A stretch of 64,000 bases of DNA from Bolinopsis microptera (lineage: Eukaryota > Ctenophora > Tentaculata > Lobata > Bolinopsidae). A program made the translations under genes and the position numbers. The notes below the pieces were generated by a model, which worked only from the letters and a program-made list of their open reading frames with translations, was not told the DNA's origin and searched no databases. Positions 1-10,425 of the stretch are shown here, in pieces. The first letter of the stretch is position 1. The number at the start of each line of letters is the position of its first letter. Location of the stretch: positions 4,071,096 through 4,135,095 of the forward strand of contig NC_087080.1 of NCBI RefSeq assembly GCF_026151205.1, written 5' to 3'.

Positions 1-996
1 CTGTTTTTTTGTTATAAATTTATTCGAATCATAGTACACTTAATGAGTGATGGTTTTTCAAATGTTTTTTATCTGATGATGTGATAAACTTGTTTATGAG
101 AAAGAAATGTTACATAAATGCTAACCAGTTTTGAGTCGTACAAATAAGGAGGACTTAAAGACTGTACATTTTTTACCGTTGAATAAATGCTTAAATCTAT
201 GGAATGATTTTAAAAGCAGCCGCAACCTTGCTATTCAGCAAGTCTTGTTGTATGAAACAAATATTATATTGACTGCTAGTAAAATAGACATTATAAATTT
301 TAAATTTTAAACTGTATAAGGATCTCTCGATTCGATTTAGAGCTGATTTTTTAGCTTGACTAAATGACTGTTAATCTATATTTTAATTGAAATAAATTTC
401 GATCAAATGCTCCGTTTATTTTTGTTTTGAAAGCACAAAAATAACAGAGAAATGCCCTCTTCCATTAGACATGTAACTTAACCTTCAGTTTGACATCTGT
501 ACTGCTGTTACTCCTACAGCTGATGCTAGGGAGGCGCTTATTACACTGACTACCGTGCGAACATGTGCGTTGCTGGGTAAATCTGATATTGTAACGCGCG
601 AATTAATAATTTGTAGACAAACTAGCGCGCCGGGAACCATGCGGAATACAGATTGTCTCTTTACGTAATTCAAACTCTGATGACAAAATAAATTGATTGT
701 GACTGTAATAATGGATTAAAAATTACGGCATACAGCAAATCTTGTGTAAAAAAATGTGATTAACAATATTATGTTAAAAAAATTCGTCAAAAAGTTTAAG
801 AACACGATGTCCCGCCCAATTTTCTGAAGTGACAATTTTGGGACTTTGACGGGCTATAACTTTCGCTAGAAGCAGCCATTTCCCCAAAATTTGGTACCAT
901 ATGACTCTACTCAATGAGACCTTTCCAATAGTGTATAATAAGTTGGGTTTTGAGACATAAAATCTCACCCACAAGTTGGCGCTCTTAGTACATACA
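1..996. other. Non-coding stretch, no gene seen
   Basis: AT-rich sequence with only short open frames on the minus strand (about 60 codons). None has a recognisable domain or a supported splice structure. I see nothing I can annotate here. Confidence 0.5.
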
Positions 997-1219
997 CTAG
1001 TAAGGGTTTCTGGGTCTTGTTCCTTGGCCTATTTTTTATTTTTTCATGCTGATTTGAAGGCTATTAGTATTAAAGCATTTGACCCAGTCAAAAAAGTTTC
1101 AACTTTAACTCGGAAAGTTGAGTTAAAGTTGATGCCGTGATGTCAGTAAAATGGCACGGATCCATCCATATATAATATATATACATATTATATATCGTCT
1201 CGCTTTATATATAGTAAGA
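997..1219 (-). mobile_element. Helitron-like element with a different 3' end
   Basis: On the minus strand this element starts with TCTTACTATATATAAAGC, preceded by A, and ends in CTAG followed by T. These are the termini and the A|T context expected of a canonical non-autonomous Helitron. Its first about 170 bases match the elements at 2040-2345, 3812-4120 and elsewhere. The 3' part differs from the others and lacks the usual GGGTTCCTGCTAG end. It may be a variant that acquired a new 3' terminus. No coding capacity. Confidence 0.6.
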
Positions 1220-2039
1220 TAATGGACGATAGTTTAGTCAAACTAAACTGGTTATCTGAGACATAATAATTTCGCAATGAAAGCTCCGATTATAAGATTA
1301 CAAGAATGCCTCTGTAGTTAACTCGCCAGTCCAAACGCTCCTATTCTGGACTAAAAATGTTTTTCATGAGAGCTAAATACCTCCTCTACTGCAGACTAAA
1401 CAGCTCTATTCAAAAAGTATCACCCCTCCAGATGAATAGTCCTCAATGCCAGCTCGTTGCTTTTAGCCATTATAAGGCTTAGCAGATCAACACAGGTTAT
1501 TACCTCCTCAGACCTTAACAAGCTTGGATGATAATTTAGTGAAACTCAACTGATGATCTTAAACATCATTCTTTCTCAATGATTATTAATATTCGTTCAT
1601 ATAAGCTGACATTGAGGACTATTCATCTGGAGGAATGACACGATTTGAAGAGAGCTATTTAGTCTGCAGTAGATTGAGTATATCTCCTGTTAAATACTGT
1701 TCACGACGCCTAAACACTATTGTTTTGATACTTATATGTATATCGTCTCAATTTATACTATATATATAGTAAGAATAAGATGGTTTACGGTATTTTTGTA
1801 TTTCTCTCAATCACTTTCGATAAGACACAATGGAAATTCTTACTTCCATAAGATTCGGAATTTGTTTTAACGCTGAAGAATATTGGAATTTTATAAAATC
1901 TAACAGTTTTTACAAAAAAACAACGAATCGTATCAAAGTCCATCAGCAGTTTGTTCCAGAGTAGGGATCAGAGCAAAACGAAGGAACATAATTTCTTGCG
2001 GGAATCATTCCTGAAATATTGTCGACAAGTTAAAATCTA
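1220..2039. repeat. Foldback and duplicated segment between two Helitrons
   Basis: Two arms, about 1386-1449 and 1611-1672, are inverted copies of each other; both contain the core CTCCAGATGAATAGTCCTCA or its complement. A second pair, from about 1222 and 1527, is a diverged direct repeat of some 45 bases. Near 1740-1780 there is another Helitron-like 5' end on the minus strand (GAGACGATATA preceded by a variant TCTTATTCTTACTATA). Its 3' end was not located. No gene is visible. Confidence 0.55.
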
Positions 2040-2345
2040 CTAGCAGGAACCCGTCTAACCCTTGAGTGGTGTCAAGACTCAAGAGACTAAATAAATGATT
2101 ACCTATTTAATTCGCGTTTTTGACACCACTTGGGGGTCCAAATTTTGGGCACTAAAATTTTTATTTCTTGGCCAATTTTTTATTTTTTTCATGCTGATTT
2201 GAATGCCATTAAGACATAAGACCCAGTCAAAAAAGTTTCAGTTTTATATCTTTTACGGTTTTTGCGGAAAATCGTGTTAAATTTGATACCGTGGTGTCAG
2301 TAAAATGGTACGGATATATATCGTCTTGCTTTATATATAGTAAGA
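2040..2345 (-). mobile_element. Non-autonomous Helitron-like element
   Basis: A 306-bp element on the minus strand runs from TC (2345) to CTAG (2040). The flanking bases are A before TC and T after CTAG. It shows the family consensus throughout: TCTTACTATATATAAAGC at the 5' end and GGGTTCCTGCTAG at the 3' end. No target-site duplication is present, as expected for Helitrons. I could not find the short hairpin usually seen just before CTRR. A 9-bp inverted pair (TGGTGTCAA / TTGACACCA) lies near the 3' end instead. Confidence 0.75.
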
Positions 2346-2439
2346 TTGCACTTCCGTCACTTGGGTGTGGGATATAAAGCATATGGTTGTTAAAGGCCTA
2401 AATAATACTATATTCACTTATATGGCTAATGTTTAGTCA

Positions 2440-3203
2440 TCTTACTATTTATAAAGCGAGACGATATATATATACATACAGGGTTGCCCATAAGTGACTA
2501 CCCACACGCAACCTCTTAATAACTCACGTAATTCGTCTCCAAATTGCACCAAAATTTCAGAGATTATAGATATGGGTCAAACTTAGATTTCCTGAAAGTT
2601 TCGTAAGCCACGCCCAATTACAGTGGGCGTGGCGTGACACTCCCTCTTTTTCACTATTGTCTTCATAAAATGAGAACGCTTTAAGCTAAGAACTCAAAAT
2701 TTTTTGCACACATTTGGCTTGATAATTGAAAACCTTTCCCAAAGTTTCAAGTTCATTGGTTAAAATATGGCTAAGTTATGACCATTTCAAAACTCATCAG
2801 ATACGTGATCCGAGCACTCAGTCAGTGATCTCGTCACTTGGTTAATGGCCTGTTTGGCTCACATGCACCGCTTGATTGGTTGCAGCCTGCTTTTCCTGAA
2901 AAGGTCACGATCTGGTGTGTATATATTTATCCGTGCCATTTTACTGACACCACGGCATCAACTTTAACGCGAATTTCTGCAAAAACCGTCAAAGATATAC
3001 AACTGAAACTTTTTTGACTGGGTCAAATGCTTTAATGGCCTCCAAATCAGCATGAAAAAATAAAAAATTGGCCAAGAAATAGGAGTTTTAGAGCCCAAAA
3101 TTTGGTACCACAAGTGGTGTCAAAAACGCGAATTAAATAGGTAATAATTGTTTTAGTCTCTTGAGTCTTGACACCATTTTAGGGTTAGACGGGTTCCTGC
3201 TAG
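2440..3203 (+). mobile_element. Helitron-like element carrying a nested repeat
   Basis: A 764-bp member of the same family, TCTTACTATTTATAAAGC at the 5' end and CTAG at 3200-3203. Its excess length over the usual about 309 bp comes from an internal segment (about 2479-2930) that includes a dispersed repeat also seen at 17337. The target shows as GTTTAGTCA before the element and TATTTAT after it. The next 28 bases contain an uninterrupted copy of the same junction (GTTTAGTCATATTTA near 3224-3238). That supports insertion between A and T without target duplication. Confidence 0.8.
2479..2795 (+). repeat. Dispersed repeat nested in Helitron, mariner-like start
   Basis: It begins CAGGGTTGCCCATAAG directly after a TA dinucleotide and is about 320 bases long. 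A diverged copy lies at 17337-17650, beginning CAGGGTGGCCCAGAAG. The CAGGGTGNCC start after TA resembles termini of Tc1/mariner-like elements. No matching inverted end was found at the other side, so the class is uncertain. It has no open reading frame of note. Confidence 0.6.
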
Positions 3204-3352
3204 TATTTATAATATGGCTAATGTTTAGTCATATTTAATATGTGATCTGAAATTAAATTAAGCTACAGACGTTTTTGTAACGTAACAAGAAATTATGGTT
3301 GAGCTAACACAAATTGTGTTAGGAAATACAGTATATCTGATCTATTGTACCT

Positions 3353-3514
3353 TTACTTCTTCTGCTTTTTCTTTTGCTGTCTGTGCTCTGCGACAGCAAT
3401 TTGTTGCCCAGACTTCCTATCCTCCCCTACCACCTTCTTACCACAGGTTGACATGAGAGCCACTTGCCTCTCAACGGCTTGGTTGTTGTTAAAAAATGTC
3501 GTTTTGAGAGGCAT
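3353..3514 (-). other. 53-codon lysine-rich ORF repeated in each array unit
   Basis: Each 918-bp unit carries, on the minus strand, an ATG-to-TAA frame of 53 codons (copies at 3353-3514, 4270-4431, 5188-5349, 6106-6267). It ends in a basic tail, HRQQKKKQKK, preceded by GEDRKSGQQIAVAE. The composition looks more like the end of a real coding exon than random AT-rich sequence. I do not recognise the protein. It could be a host exon fragment swept into the repeat, or chance. There is no evidence of expression. Confidence 0.3.
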
Positions 3515-3811
3515 TCTTATATACCTTACTCGGGAATATTATAGCGGGTTAATTTATGAATGGGAAAATTAATGACCGGGAAAAATATGGCGGACTTTCC
3601 CAAAACCCGCCAAATTATCCCGGTCATGTATTTACCGGTGGCCGACCTTTCAAGTTTTTTTTCAGAGGTCAACAAATTTTCAACCGAAATTTCTGTTTTT
3701 GTTACTTGTTAAAGAAGTTATTTCAATTTACAGTTATTGATATTACTCAGAAATAGAAAAAAAAGACACGTCTATTTAAAGGAAAATAAATCTAAGCAAT
3801 AATAAGTCAAA

Positions 3812-4120
3812 TCTTACTATATATAAAGCGAGACGATATATATGGTTCCGTGCCATTTTACTGACACCATGGCATCAACTTTAACGCGACTTTCCGCAAA
3901 AACCGTCAAAGATATACAACTGAAACTTTTTTGACTGGGTCAAATGCTTTAATGGCCTCCAAATCAGCATGAAAAAATAAAAAATTGGCCAAGAAATAGG
4001 AGTTTTAGAGCCCAAAATTTGGTACCACAAGTGGTGTCAAAAACGCGAATTAAATAGGTAATAATTGTTTTAGTCTCTTGAGTCTTGACACCATTTTAGG
4101 GTTAGACGGGTTCCTGCTAG
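3812..4120 (+). mobile_element. Helitron-like element, array copy 1
   Basis: A 309-bp element between A (3811) and T (4121), starting TCTTACTATATATAAAGC and ending GGGTTCCTGCTAG. Its 5' portion, through TTTCC at 3891-3895, matches the right-boundary element (6566). From CAAAG at 3907 onward it matches the left-boundary element (2440). It therefore looks like a recombinant of the two. Confidence 0.8.
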
Positions 4121-4729
4121 TATTTATAATATGGCTAATGTTTAGTCATATTTAATATGTGATCTGAAATTAAATTAAGCTACAGACGTTTTTGTAACGT
4201 AACAAGAAATTATGGTTGAGCTAACACAAATTGTGTTAGGAAATACAGTATATCTGATCTATTGTACCTTTACTTCTTCTGCTTTTTCTTTTGCTGTCTG
4301 TGCTCTGCGACAGCAATTTGTTGCCCAGACTTCCTATCCTCCCCTACCACCTTCTTACCACAGGTTGACATGAGAGCCACTTGCCTCTCAACGGCTTGGT
4401 TGTTGTTAAAAAATGTCGTTTTGAGAGGCATTCTTATATACCTTACTCGGGAATATTATAGCGGGTTAATTTATGAATGGGAAAATTAATGACCGGGAAA
4501 AATATGGCGGACTTTCCCAAAACCCGCCAAATTATCCCGGTCATGTATTTACCGGTGGCCGACCTTTCAAGTTTTTTTTTCAGAGGTCAACAAATTTTCA
4601 ACCGAAATTTCTGTTTTTGTTACTTGTTAAAGAAGTTATTTCAATTTACAGTTATTGATATTACTCAGAAATAGAAAAAAAAGACACGTCTATTTAAAGG
4701 AAAATAAATCTAAGCAATAATAAGTCAAA

Positions 4730-5038
4730 TCTTACTATATATAAAGCGAGACGATATATATGGTTCCGTGCCATTTTACTGACACCATGGCATCAACTTT
4801 AACGCGACTTTCCGCAAAAACCGTCAAAGATATACAACTGAAACTTTTTTGACTGGGTCAAATGCTTTAATGGCCTCCAAATCAGCATGAAAAAATAAAA
4901 AATTGGCCAAGAAATAGGAGTTTTAGAGCCCAAAATTTGGTACCACAAGTGGTGTCAAAAACGCGAATTAAATAGGTAATAATTGTTTTAGTCTCTTGAG
5001 TCTTGACACCATTTTAGGGTTAGACGGGTTCCTGCTAG
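4730..5038 (+). mobile_element. Helitron-like element, array copy 2
   Basis: This copy is 309 bp and indistinguishable by eye from the element at 3812-4120, one 918-bp period downstream, with the same A|TC...CTAG|T borders and the same chimeric structure. Confidence 0.8.
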
Positions 5039-5647
5039 TATTTATAATATGGCTAATGTTTAGTCATATTTAATATGTGATCTGAAATTAAATTAAGCTA
5101 CAGACGTTTTTGTAACGTAACAAGAAATTATGGTTGAGCTAACACAAATTGTGTTAGGAAATACAGTATATCTGATCTATTGTACCTTTACTTCTTCTGC
5201 TTTTTCTTTTGCTGTCTGTGCTCTGCGACAGCAATTTGTTGCCCAGACTTCCTATCCTCCCCTACCACCTTCTTACCACAGGTTGACATGAGAGCCACTT
5301 GCCTCTCAACGGCTTGGTTGTTGTTAAAAAATGTCGTTTTGAGAGGCATTCTTATATACCTTACTCGGGAATATTATAGCGGGTTAATTTATGAATGGGA
5401 AAATTAATGACCGGGAAAAATATGGCGGACTTTCCCAAAACCCGCCAAATTATCCCGGTCATGTATTTACCGGTGGCCGACCTTTCAAGTTTTTTTTTCA
5501 GAGGTCAACAAATTTTCAACCGAAATTTCTGTTTTTGTTACTTGTTAAAGAAGTTATTTCAATTTACAGTTATTGATATTACTCAGAAATAGAAAAAAAA
5601 GACACGTCTATTTAAAGGAAAATAAATCTAAGCAATAATAAGTCAAA

Positions 5648-5956
5648 TCTTACTATATATAAAGCGAGACGATATATATGGTTCCGTGCCATTTTACTGA
5701 CACCATGGCATCAACTTTAACGCGACTTTCCGCAAAAACCGTCAAAGATATACAACTGAAACTTTTTTGACTGGGTCAAATGCTTTAATGGCCTCCAAAT
5801 CAGCATGAAAAAATAAAAAATTGGCCAAGAAATAGGAGTTTTAGAGCCCAAAATTTGGTACCACAAGTGGTGTCAAAAACGCGAATTAAATAGGTAATAA
5901 TTGTTTTAGTCTCTTGAGTCTTGACACCATTTTAGGGTTAGACGGGTTCCTGCTAG
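5648..5956 (+). mobile_element. Helitron-like element, array copy 3
   Basis: This copy is 309 bp and again indistinguishable by eye from the two preceding copies, with the same termini and flanking A and T. Confidence 0.8.
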
Positions 5957-6565
5957 TATTTATAATATGGCTAATGTTTAGTCATATTTAATATGTGATC
6001 TGAAATTAAATTAAGCTACAGACGTTTTTGTAACGTAACAAGAAATTATGGTTGAGCTAACACAAATTGTGTTAGGAAATACAGTATATCTGATCTATTG
6101 TACCTTTACTTCTTCTGCTTTTTCTTTTGCTGTCTGTGCTCTGCGACAGCAATTTGTTGCCCAGACTTCCTATCCTCCCCTACCACCTTCTTACCACAGG
6201 TTGACATGAGAGCCACTTGCCTCTCAACGGCTTGGTTGTTGTTAAAAAATGTCGTTTTGAGAGGCATTCTTATATACCTTACTCGGGAATATTATAGCGG
6301 GTTAATTTATGAATGGGAAAATTAATGACCGGGAAAAATATGGCGGACTTTCCCAAAACCCGCCAAATTATCCCGGTCATGTATTTACCGGTGGCCGACC
6401 TTTCAAGTTTTTTTTTCAGAGGTCAACAAATTTTCAACCGAAATTTCTGTTTTTGTTACTTGTTAAAGAAGTTATTTCAATTTACAGTTATTGATATTAC
6501 TCAGAAATAGAAAAAAAAGACACGTCTATTTAAAGGAAAATAAATCTAAGCAATAATAAGTCAAA

Positions 6566-6876
6566 TCTTACTATATATAAAGCGAGACGATATATATGGT
6601 TCCGTGCCATTTTACTGACACCATGGCATCAACTTTAACGCGACTTTCCGCAAAAACCGTAAAAGATATACAACTGAAACTTTTTTGACTGGGTCAAATG
6701 CTTTAATGGCCTTCAAATCAGCATGAAAAAGTAAAAAATTGGCCAAGGAATAAGAATTTTAGTGCCCAAAATTTGGACTCCCAAGTGGTGCCAAAAACGC
6801 AAATTAAATAGGTAATAATTATTTTAGTCTCTGATCGAGTCTTGACACCACTTTAGGGTAGACGGGTTCCTGCTAG
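6566..6876 (+). mobile_element. Helitron-like element, right boundary of array
   Basis: A 311-bp element between A and T. Its first about 95 bases are identical to the array copies. From AAAAG at 6661 the sequence diverges by many substitutions (for example GGACTCCCAAGTGGTGCC instead of GGTACCACAAGTGGTGTC). It is followed by unique sequence, so it is the original right-hand element rather than another array unit. Confidence 0.8.
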
Positions 6877-6882
6877 TCTTCA

Positions 6883-7194
6883 TTAAAGCGTATTCTCATT
6901 CTCATTATCGCTAATGTCCCCTCCATTATCATTATTGATATCCTCCTGCTGCTGACCGTCAAATTCGAAGTTGTATTGTTGTCTTAACAAGACTTTCATT
7001 TTTTCCGCTAATGGGGCTACTGCTCTGAAGGTCAGCCGGAGCTTAATTTCCTGCCCACCGCTTGGTATTGGGGAACGTCTTAGCTTTGCATCTTCAACTG
7101 CTCCAGTAATTAATCCACCGTGGACCATGAAATAGTGGCACAGTTTACTCACTTCTAGCGGGATGTGGCCACAAGTTGGCCTGAAATCTGATTT
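6883..7194 (-). pseudogene. HIRAN-like domain fragment with acidic tail
   Basis: This is a minus-strand open frame of 103 codons that opens directly after a possible splice acceptor (TTATAG) and has no obvious upstream exon. The N-terminal part reads CGHIPLEVSKLCHYFMVHGG, followed by RRSPIPSGGQEIKLRLTF. I recall this GH(I/V)P...GG...RSP...GG.EI.C pattern from HIRAN-like domains that are abundant in cnidarian and sponge gene predictions; that match is from memory. The tail (EDINNDNGGDISDNENENTL) is acidic. It lies immediately beyond the Helitron array. It is likely the last exon of a broken or partial gene. If real, the function is unknown. Confidence 0.4.
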
Positions 7195-9577
7195 CTATAA
7201 CCAAATCTATAACCAAATTTCTATAACCAAATTGTGATTTTTATACCGAAATTATGGTAGCAACCGCCAATAAAGTTACAGCCCTCCATCCACTGCTTCA
7301 AAAGTCTTCTCTAGCACATATGAGACTTCAGGTAAAATATGATGATCACCACCCCCTTGAAACCCCATAATCTGAGTCGGCGGGTTTTTTTTATGACTGG
7401 TAAAATTTTTGACCGGGAAAAATATGGCGGAATCTTCCAAAACCCACCACTTTATCCCGGTTATAATATTCCCGAGTAAGGTATGAGATAATAGCGGCTC
7501 TCGTCAGACCATGTAGCAAGGGGGGTAGGGTTACCAAAGCATACTCCTTCTTTGCTGAGGATAATTGTGTTATTTTGTATTTACATCATGTACTGAGAGT
7601 CGAGACTGAAGCAACTATAACTTAACTCGAACACATTAGTCCTAGTTTAATATGTTCAATAAATGATTGATTAAGCTTGGTAACATTTGACATAAATTAT
7701 GGTATCTTTGATAATAATTATTATTAATATTACCAACTCCCGTCTTGTACCACCATCCACAAGAATCCTCCTTGTAGATGGGGAGCTCGGTGAACTTCCT
7801 TGTGGTCATGTTCTAGTCTGGCTTGTAAAAAACCCTCATACGTCGGGAGGGTGGCACCTTCTCCTCCCAGTCAAGGATTTTCAGGCAATCGGCCACATCC
7901 TCCCTCCGCACATCTTGTTCATCATCGGCTGAAATTCATCATCCAATCAAATTTAAAAGATTTCGTAGAAATGAATAATATGCTTATTGTTCTAAATTTC
8001 ATAGCTGCACGATTCCCAAATACATAAACTAATAAAGTGCGTAGGACACAATGACAAAATGAAAATCTGATGGTTATAATTATACAATATTATATATGTT
8101 TTTGTATATAATATATAAGTTTCATGAATATTTTAAAGAATACCGGTGTTATAATTAACTGACAATATGATTATAGAGATTTACATTGTGAATTTCACAA
8201 AGAATAGAGTCCGATTTTATGCTTTTAGTTTTATGTTATTGGTGGGATACATTATGAAACTTTTATGAAACATCATTTAAAGGCTGTGCTATGGTGTTAA
8301 ATAAATACCTAGTTTAGCCAGAATGACAGATTCAGGGTGCCCGAAATAGCTGTTATGACATACACTACTTCACGCTCCTTCCGGGTCAGTTGTATCTCAG
8401 TGGCAATTGCAGGTGTTTGAACAGGTGCACAGCACCATGCTCCTAACCAGGCTGTAACTTCACATCCGCATGAACCTGATATCATAATCATCAATGCATC
8501 TTTAACCATAATGATATTGATAACCAGAAGTAAAGAAAAACAAAGCATTTTTAGGGGGGGGGGGGGGGGCCAATGGATATTTTTTTGTGAAACTTGATTT
8601 CGAGATAGCAGTTGACCAACAAACTAGGACCAGTGACCGAACTTTTGAGGGGTTCCCGGACCCAGGGGCCAGGGGTGTAGGAAGAGGGGGGGGGGGGGCA
8701 GGGGGGTGACCGCCCCCCCCCCCCATAAAATCTGGAAAAGGGGCCAACTTTTGGCTCATTTGGCCTATCCTGTCTAACTGCAGTCTAACTGCACGATAGT
8801 TGCCGATTTATAAAATTCAGAAAACATTGCTAGTTACTCTTCTGTACCGTGTTCAGTATCTTCAAGTAAATTAGCAGGATACAATCCAGCTGTGAGGGAT
8901 GATGATTAATCACTCTATACTCGACTGTCACGTGACTTTTTAAACATGTTCTGATGGTGGCCCTGAATGACTATTCGAAATCATAGCCCTCTAATCTGAT
9001 CCCAACCCTAACCCTAACCCAAGATAACATTACTGATTATTCTTTTTTGCCGTTGGAGTAAATTAGGAGGACACAGTTTGCCCTTGGCCTTGTAGTCCAA
9101 ATTTACATTACCTCATTGCTAGAATGCATTCCTTAAAACAAATTTTCCAAGAATTCTTCCAATTTCTCCCTCCTTGCATGTTGTACCCTTTTTGAGAGTA
9201 AGACCTATTCTCTCTCTCTCTCTCTGTTCTGGTCAACGGTTTCTGGCCTCTTACGTTAAGATGGAGGCCTTCTCACCGTGCCCACAGAATGCAACTCCTG
9301 CTAGCTGCACGCCAGGACTCCCAAAGTATATACGAAATCATAAAATAATAAATATCAATGCAACAGACCCCTGGAGTCTTGAAGCTGTCACTACCTGTCT
9401 CAGAGCAAACCCACTTCCGTTGTAGTACTTCTGCGGGCAGACAAGGGACTTCCGAGCAAGGTCAAAGCCTGGGAGATATGTCTCTATGCAGAGATGGGCC
9501 TAGGTTGCGTTCCTAGTATGGGATTTAGCGAAAGTTCCTGGCGAAGAATCCTAGGAGGTTACCCAAAAGGGTTTTCC
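7195..9577. other. Gene-poor repeats and low-complexity sequence
   Basis: At 7195-7232 the unit ATAACCAAAT is repeated. 7390-7485 shares GACCGGGAAAAATATGGCGG with the array spacers and ends in ATATTCCCGAGTAAGGTAT, the reverse complement of a spacer segment. On the minus strand, 7816-7930 reads DVADCLKILDWEEKVPPS before a stop, a possible exon scrap. Long G tracts lie near 8553 and 8688. 8897-9025 is a dispersed repeat ending in telomere-like CCCTAACCCTAACCC; its partner is at 45229. A CT microsatellite lies near 9211. No gene is supported. Confidence 0.5.
8897..9025 (+). repeat. Dispersed repeat with telomere-like end, copy 1
   Basis: It begins GGATGATGATTAATCACTCT and runs through a CGACTGTCACGTGACTTTTT segment to CCCAACCCTAACCCTAACCC. 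The second copy at 45229-45350 is co-linear, with scattered differences. Short remnants of the telomere motif terminate both. Confidence 0.7.
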
Positions 9578-10425
9578 CTATCCAGTCTTGTCGACTGTTC
9601 CACAAATTTGAAGATATGATTGTAGTTTACTGTTTTTAAGGTAGAGTTTACCAATTATCCTCATTCTGAACGTCATGATCTGGATGCACTTGCAGAGGAG
9701 GTGCTGGGATGTTTCTGCTTCTCCTGAAAAGTGTTCACAATCTTGCGTCTCGAAGTTGACGTTGTTTGCCACGTTCTGAAAATAAACTAGTGGGCTGTGA
9801 CCTATCCTGAAAGCGACCATGTAAGCCATCTGATGTGAGTTCCAGAAAAATTAAAGTTCCTGTATTTATATTTGTGGAGGAACATCTCAAGTGGAATGTT
9901 CCTTTGTCACTGAGTGTGGCCTAATTGGGAGGAAGGGTTTTGGTCCTATGGGGATGTTGTTGGATTGATCGTCCCTTGCGAATTCGTCCGCTAGTTCTTT
10001 ACTGTATACTCCTTCATGTCCTGGAGTTCTACTCGATGAGAATACCTAGTGAGTTGAGTTGGTCTGAGATGTTCAGAACAAACCTGGAGTTAAAACTGGT
10101 GCTGTTAAGCGCTTTAAATGCAGCCTGGGAATCTGAGATCCTAAGTTATCATTAGTCCAGATACTTGCCATGTATAACGCAAATAGCGGGTACAATTTCC
10201 TCGATGAACCTGAAGATGGAATATCTGTCCTGAAATGATACCATGTATCGTCGAGCTAAAAAATGAATCAAAAGTTCGAGTAAATCGTTAAACGTTGTAT
10301 GTCCTATTTGCATCCCCTAAGCATTGCAATGATGTTTATTCCTGGTCCGGTTAGCTTTGCGTCACAGAACTAAAGAAGTCCACTATGCTTTAGTGAGCTA
10401 TGCTGTCCACCAGGGTACTGTAGAT
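9578..10425 (-). pseudogene. Decayed RNase H-bearing non-LTR retrotransposon
   Basis: Minus-strand remnants in shifting frames include RSTVPWWTA then LTKA (about 10425-10370), typical of the linker between endonuclease and RT in Jockey/I-type elements. Next come LRISDSQAAFKALNSTSF (about 10142-10090) and PGHEGVYSKELADEFARD (about 10022-9969), the DSQAA and GHEG..ELAD motifs of an RNase HI domain. SNNIPIGPKPFLPIRP follows. The last segment, to 9578, carries a C..H-type finger, ETSQHLLCKC. Only about 230 bases separate the linker and RNase H motifs, so the RT domain is deleted. Stops and frameshifts make it non-functional. Confidence 0.75.

Larger units (their letters stand above)
3204..6565 (+). 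repeat. 918-bp tandem array of Helitron plus spacer
   Basis: Four spacers of 608-609 bp (3204-3811, 4121-4729, 5039-5647, 5957-6565) alternate with Helitron-like elements of 309 bp (3812-4120, 4730-5038, 5648-5956), giving a 918-bp period. The copies are almost identical. The only spacer difference I noticed is an 8-T versus 9-T run, which shifts the frame of small ORFs. The array is bounded by the 764-bp element on the left and by a diverged element (6566-6876) on the right. The near-identity means a recent expansion or an assembly artefact. Confidence 0.9.

Noticed and set aside
3345-3572. 75-codon plus-strand Phe/Cys-rich ORF repeated in the array
   Set aside because: It appears to be the shadow of the more protein-like minus-strand frame, and its start is not an ATG.
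2040-6876. Reading the TCTTAC...CTAG elements as TIR transposons (MITEs)
   Set aside because: The ends are not inverted copies of each other, and there is no target-site duplication; the A|TC...CTAG|T pattern fits Helitrons better.
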